Virus record (IMG/VR): IMGVR_UViG_3300008107_000056
Coordinates: 1-64,000 of that record
Reading direction: 5' to 3' (one strand)
Length of the DNA: 64,000 nucleotides
Source: a virus
Shown here: positions 60,364-64,000 of the stretch, one piece after another
How the letters are laid out: each line of letters opens with the position of its first letter
Numbering within the stretch: the first letter of the stretch is position 1
Position numbers and translations under genes: made by a program
Notes under the pieces: generated by a model
What the model was told of the DNA's origin: nothing
What the model saw: only the letters and a program-made list of their open reading frames with translations
Databases searched by the model: none

Positions 60364-60368
60364 CTCAC

Positions 60369-60395
60369 AAAAAAGCCCACCGAAGTGGGCTTTTT
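60369..60395 (-). terminator. intrinsic terminator after gp23
   Basis: Stem GCCCAC/GTGGGC with a CGAA loop, flanked by A and T runs. It ends the capsid transcript (gp21-gp22-gp23). Confidence 0.88.
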
Positions 60396-60416
60396 GTTTG
60401 CTTTGTAACTCTAAGA

Positions 60417-61595
60417 TTACTGGAAGCTAACGTTGCTAGATGTGATAGCAACTTTGCTTAGGTAATCAGCCGCGTTACCTAGAGAAGAAGCAGTGTTGCT
60501 TAGTTCTACGTAACCATAACGTGTCATAAAGCCAACTACTGGTTCAAAAGTAGCTGGATCTAGAACAACGCCAGAGCTCATTAGAGGAATGTATGGGCAA
60601 TAGAATGCAGCCGCATCAGCTTCGCTTGGTCCTTTGTAACCTAGTAGAACTTGGTTATTGTCTTGACCACTGTCAGCTAAGTATGCGTCAACGTAAACAC
60701 GCATAGCACCGTTCAATGTACCAACAAACTTAGTGTTTGTAGGTGCTTCAAAAGTACCTTCTGTTGTACGTGCAAATGCACTTGTAGTAGCAGACTGAAG
60801 AATTGTAAGAGCTTGGTTACTTACAACTGCCCAGTTAGCCGCACCACGACGTGTACGCTGTGCAATCTTGTTTGCTTCACGGTTGATTAGAACTGCTAAT
60901 GCGGCATGCTCGTCACCAACGAATGTAGCTGTACCACTTACTGCTGCCTGGTCGTATGTAGAACCAACACCAGCTAGTGTACGTAGGGAAGCTAGAACTT
61001 CTTGATCGATTTCAGCAGTAATTTCTTGTGCTAGAGCAGCCATAATTTCTGCTTCAATATCGATACCTTGTTGTGCTTGTGCATCTTGAGCAGCTTCGAA
61101 GGTCCAACGTGCGCTTAGTTTGCGTGTCTTAGCTTCAACAGCTTGTTTCAAGATTTGAATGCTCATACGCTTACCTGGTGTACCTTCTAGGCTAGCAGTA
61201 GCGGCAGCTTTACCGTCACCACTGGAACCTGTACCAGAGTAGCTAGTAGCAATCTTGAATGGGCTTAGTGCTTCTTCACCAGCTGTGATACCATCACTTG
61301 TATCAGCATAGCGGATACGTAGTGTATGAATCTGACCAACTGGACCAGTCATTGGTTGAACGCCGACGATTTCGTTAGCGATAACTGTTGGCATAACACG
61401 ACGGATTACTGGAAGAATCACGCGGTTTAGTGTTGCAACATTACCAGCACTTGTAGAGCCAGCTGTTGCACTTTCTGCAAGATACTTACGAGTATTCTCT
61501 AATGTAACACCCATAACGGCCTTTTTATGACCTTGTAGGCCTTCTAGTAGGGCCTCTTTAGTTTCTTGCCATTTTTCGTTTAGCAATACGGACAT
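60417..61595 (-). CDS. 23: major capsid protein gp23
   Basis: Forms the HK97-fold capsid hexamers. Recognised by LPVIRRVMPTVIANEIVGVQPMTGP (in part), LRIRYADTS, ARWTFEAAQDAQAQQGID, RTRRGAANWAVVSN, LGYKGPSEADAAAFYCPYIPL and the end DPATFEPVVGFMTRYGYVELSN. At 392 residues it is clearly shorter than T4 gp23 (521). A likely gp21 cleavage site is YLAE-SATAG, cutting after Glu41, as T4 gp23 is cut after Glu65. It has an AAGGAG ribosome site and is followed by a strong terminator. Confidence 0.96.
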   Translation of the reverse strand: MSVLLNEKWQETKEALLEGLQGHKKAVMGVTLENTRKYLAESATAGSTSAGNVATLNRVILPVIRRVMPTVIANEIVGVQPMTGPVGQIHTLRIRYADTSDGITAGEEALSPFKIATSYSGTGSSGDGKAAATASLEGTPGKRMSIQILKQAVEAKTRKLSARWTFEAAQDAQAQQGIDIEAEIMAALAQEITAEIDQEVLASLRTLAGVGSTYDQAAVSGTATFVGDEHAALAVLINREANKIAQRTRRGAANWAVVSNQALTILQSATTSAFARTTEGTFEAPTNTKFVGTLNGAMRVYVDAYLADSGQDNNQVLLGYKGPSEADAAAFYCPYIPLMSSGVVLDPATFEPVVGFMTRYGYVELSNTASSLGNAADYLSKVAITSSNVSFQ

Positions 61596-61607
61596 TTTGT
61601 CATCTCC

Positions 61608-62711
61608 TTAGTTTTTAAGACCCGCTAGTTTGCGGATGTCAATTAAATTATCAATACCTTCTTGAACTTCGGCAGTGATTTTGGTAGGCTTGTCGCCTGT
61701 GATTTCTTTGCTTTCATTTAGTGCCTGTTTTTGTGCCTTTGCGTGTGCCTTACCTTCCATCACCGCTGGTAAGTACTTGTCAAACGCTACGGACAACTTA
61801 GCAGTCTGTACAGACTCTAGGAGTTGACTCATAATCGCTCTCTTTTCACTACTTAGCGGAGCTAGTAATTCTTGCATTGCTTCCTTGCGTTCCATCAAGT
61901 CTTGAGCAATGCGAGCTTCACGCTCCTTGCTTTCAACTAGTTGTTGTGCTTCAGATAATGCTTGTTGTGCTTCAGCTAGTTCTGCTTCTTTCTTATCAAC
62001 AATCTTCAACAAACGTGAAGTTGTTGACTTTTCATTAACATGACTAGCCATATATTCTGCTGTGAAGGCTTCAAAAATCTTGCGTCCAAAGTGATTCTGA
62101 CGAGCACTATCAATGTCTTCACGTAGTTGAGTGATTTCAGTTGTTAACTTTTCACTTACTGCGTTTTCAACAATAGCGGCGCTCTTCTGGATAAACGCTT
62201 GTTTGATTTCAGCAAATTTTTCTTTTGCTTCACGAACTAAACGTACTTTGGTTTCTGCAAGGTCTTTTTTATCTTCTGCGAATTCTTGGATTTCACGAGC
62301 TAGTGCTTCTACTACAAAAGCTTCTAACTTAGCGAAATTTTCTGCAACTTTTTGACGGTCGCTTTGGAATTCACCTAACTCTTTTGCTAGATTCTGGATA
62401 ACAAAAGTTTCAAGTAATTGAGAATCTTTGGTCATCTTTGCTACATATTGAGCTTGTGCTTCCGCTAGGCTCTGTCTGTCAGCAACGAATTCAGCGATCT
62501 CTCCGGTCAACTTCTCACCTACCATCTTGTCAAGACTTTCAATCATAACGCTACGATCGTGATCGTAACGTTGTGCAAATTCTTCACGCAATTCGGCAGT
62601 AAGTTGGTCGCGAGTTTCTTGGAGCTTTGTGGTCCAAGCTGTTTCGATATCAGCCTTAATTTCCTCAGAAATTACGCCGCTCTCGAAAAGTTTTTTGAAT
62701 GCGTCCAACAT
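61608..62711 (-). CDS. 22: prohead core scaffold protein gp22
   Basis: Internal scaffold on which gp23 assembles, later degraded by gp21. The 367-residue protein is a long charged helix (LFESGVISEEIKADIETAWT, FAQRYDHDRSVMIESLDKMV, FAEIKQAFIQKSAAIVENAV) with many Leu/Ile-x-Glu sites that gp21 could cut. It ends in GIDNLIDIRKLAGLKN, a motif also found twice at the end of the 878-residue protein. It lies 12 bp before gp23 and 18 bp after gp21, with a GAGGAG ribosome site. Confidence 0.92.
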   Translation of the reverse strand: MLDAFKKLFESGVISEEIKADIETAWTTKLQETRDQLTAELREEFAQRYDHDRSVMIESLDKMVGEKLTGEIAEFVADRQSLAEAQAQYVAKMTKDSQLLETFVIQNLAKELGEFQSDRQKVAENFAKLEAFVVEALAREIQEFAEDKKDLAETKVRLVREAKEKFAEIKQAFIQKSAAIVENAVSEKLTTEITQLREDIDSARQNHFGRKIFEAFTAEYMASHVNEKSTTSRLLKIVDKKEAELAEAQQALSEAQQLVESKEREARIAQDLMERKEAMQELLAPLSSEKRAIMSQLLESVQTAKLSVAFDKYLPAVMEGKAHAKAQKQALNESKEITGDKPTKITAEVQEGIDNLIDIRKLAGLKN

Positions 62712-62729
62712 TTCTATTTCTCCTCGGGC

Positions 62730-63356
62730 TTATTTTAGACCTTGAATAATATTAAGGAGACTTTCCTTAAGATATTTTTGGGCCTTTGGATCTTCTTTAA
62801 CTTCGTGTGCTATTTGCATAGCTCTATAACCACCTTTAGAATTCATAAAATGTTCATAAATGGCTGTAGGATATGCACCTGGCGCACTTGGCTGTGCTAC
62901 TACGTCGACTGTAATAATTTCAAAATCTGACACTTCGCCAGTTCTATCATCAACGTTGCCGCTACCTCTGCTACTAACACCTAGCTTAACGCCAGACTCT
63001 AACATGGTGCGGACTAAATTTCCCATTGGCGTTGGCAAAATTTTAAATTTGCCGTAGCCGTTTGGACCGTCCATCCACATATCTGTAATCATGTGACTGA
63101 CACGATCCAAATTTACTTTTAAGTCATCTGGATGATCAACTTCGCCTAATACGCTATATCCATTTTTGATTTGATCAATCAACGTCTTGACAGCATTGCC
63201 AATTTGGTCTACAGGATAAACACGCTGATTTGCGTTGCGTATCCCGCCTTGAATGCAAATACCCTTCATATAAAGGTTTTTTCCATCCTTGTCGTCGGAT
63301 TCAACAATACAACGTGCTTGATCGAAGCTTAAACTTTCGCGTAATAATAGGCTCAT
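62730..63356 (-). CDS. 21: prohead protease gp21
   Basis: Serine protease that processes the prohead. The 208-residue length is near T4 gp21 (212). The N-terminal part has YMKGICIQGGIRNANQRVYP, the catalytic region has GEVDHPDDLKVNLDRVSHMI (His75 and His88), KLGVSSRGSGNV (Ser128/129) and TVDVVAQPSAPGAYP, matching the family order of His, Ser and Asp-bearing segments. It lies 13 bp after the acidic protein gene and 18 bp before gp22. Confidence 0.92.
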   Translation of the reverse strand: MSLLLRESLSFDQARCIVESDDKDGKNLYMKGICIQGGIRNANQRVYPVDQIGNAVKTLIDQIKNGYSVLGEVDHPDDLKVNLDRVSHMITDMWMDGPNGYGKFKILPTPMGNLVRTMLESGVKLGVSSRGSGNVDDRTGEVSDFEIITVDVVAQPSAPGAYPTAIYEHFMNSKGGYRAMQIAHEVKEDPKAQKYLKESLLNIIQGLK

Positions 63357-63369
63357 TAATTTGTCCTAA

Positions 63370-64000
63370 TTACTTGGCGTGGCTTGGAGCTAGTGGGCTC
63401 TTGGTATTGCCTGCGCTTTCTCCGCTACCTTTTTTCTCAGCGCCATGACCTTTGCTGTCCTTGCTGAAAAATTGTTTAGCATTGGTGCCGCCTGGAACAT
63501 TAACATTACCTGCGTTATCTTCCTTTGCACTTGGGTTTAGCAAGCCACCTTTGACTCCACCCTTTTCATCACCAGATCCTAATTTAAATGCTGTTCCGCC
63601 CATACGGTTTTCACCTGCTACTGGACTTTTAGCATTTACACTCTTTTCACCTGCGCCTTTCTTCTCTGCGCCGTGTCCATCACTTACTTTTTCGGTATAT
63701 TCACGAATCATGAACTCGTCTTTCTGTTCATCATCGCCTTCTTCACCTTCTTCACCTTCTTCATCGCCCATGTCGTCCATGCCTTCTTCGCCGGACATTA
63801 GAGCTTCAAATTCTGCTTTTAGTTCTGCTAGAGCGTCTTCTAGGTCATCAATACGTGCATCTGTATCGCCTTCTTCACCCTCATCGCCAAATTCGTCGCC
63901 AAAGTCGCCCATGTCTCCATCGTCCATGCCGTCAGCTTCCATGTCACCAACTAGATCGTCAGTTTCATCTTCAACTGCGCCACCAATTTCGATCACGCTT
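63370..64000 (-). CDS. acidic prohead-associated protein, cut by the window edge
   Basis: Only the C-terminal 210 or so residues are present; the frame is open to the right edge and a GTG at 63996 is probably internal. It has a long Asp/Glu/Gly/Met-rich acidic part (DGMDDGDMGDFGDEFG), a helical part (LEDALAELKAEFEALMSG), then a Lys/Gly/Asn-rich tail with two copies of GHGAEKKG(A/S)GE and conserved NAKSPVAGENRMGGT and GGLLNPSAKEDNAGNVNVPGG. I recall this type next to gp21 in marine T4-like phages, at the place of T4 gp67/gp68. A prohead core role is inferred. Confidence 0.75.
   Translation of the reverse strand, partial: SVIEIGGAVEDETDDLVGDMEADGMDDGDMGDFGDEFGDEGEEGDTDARIDDLEDALAELKAEFEALMSGEEGMDDMGDEEGEEGEEGDDEQKDEFMIREYTEKVSDGHGAEKKGAGEKSVNAKSPVAGENRMGGTAFKLGSGDEKGGVKGGLLNPSAKEDNAGNVNVPGGTNAKQFFSKDSKGHGAEKKGSGESAGNTKSPLAPSHAK

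Noticed and set aside
1-64000. tRNA genes, integrase, photosynthesis genes or lysis genes
   Set aside because: None could be supported by eye in this window; a tRNA search program would be needed to exclude tRNA genes fully.

Overview
This window is part of the genome of an AT-rich, T4-like tailed phage (contractile-tailed myovirus) of the environmental, cyanophage/pelagiphage-like type. The evidence is a T4 core set recognisable from protein sequence: replication and recombination genes (gp41, gp61, UvsW, UvsX, gp32, a gp62-like protein), packaging genes (gp16, gp17), head genes (gp4, gp21, gp22, gp23), neck and tail genes (gp13, gp14, gp15, gp18, gp19) and a set of very large fibre or baseplate-associated proteins. 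No photosynthesis genes, tRNA genes, CRISPR array or integrase were seen, so the host cannot be named from this window. The right edge cuts a gene in the region where T4-like phages keep gp20/gp67/gp68.

Layout. 1-3.0 kb: a small accessory block with a repeat-rich fibre protein and a second virion-like protein on the + strand. 3.0-5.0 kb: an IscA/HesB-like protein, a nucleotidyltransferase and a YqgE/AlgH-like protein. 5.0-16.9 kb: the replication/recombination block, nearly all on the - strand, in three operons led by gp61, by a 391-residue protein and by gp32. 17-33.4 kb: packaging, head-associated and tail genes on the - strand (878-residue protein, gp17, a run of low-complexity proteins, gp16, gp4, a tail-tube-like protein, gp19, gp18). 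33.5-38.5 kb: a switch zone with dNMP kinase and gp13 on - and gp14, gp15 and a Nudix hydrolase on +. 38.5-60 kb: giant fibre/baseplate-type proteins on -. 60-64 kb: capsid module gp23, gp22, gp21 and an acidic protein.

Regulation is unusually readable. Late genes carry a TAAATA core like the T4 late promoter (TATAAATA). In eight genes this core lies exactly 5 nt before the ATG, with no Shine-Dalgarno site, which would place the transcript start on the ATG itself. Three early-type genes show a sigma70-like -10 box exactly 6 nt before the ATG; for two of them a TTGACA box sits 17 nt further up. Leaderless transcripts are therefore a likely feature of this phage. Genes inside operons, by contrast, have ordinary AGGAG-type ribosome sites. 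Intrinsic terminators separate the modules, and the gp32 upstream region packs a terminator, an early promoter and a late-type promoter into about 45 bp.

Other features of note: a perfect 111-bp in-frame tandem duplication in the primase, a 195-residue protein keeping the signature motifs of DNA polymerase III alpha, a 1089-residue tail sheath with decorated insertions, a fibre with ten Y..GD.V.YG modules, paralogous beta-helix fibres with different domains inserted at the same point (one a LamG-like lectin), and a C-terminal DL+KLAG motif shared by the scaffold gp22 and a large uncharacterised protein.
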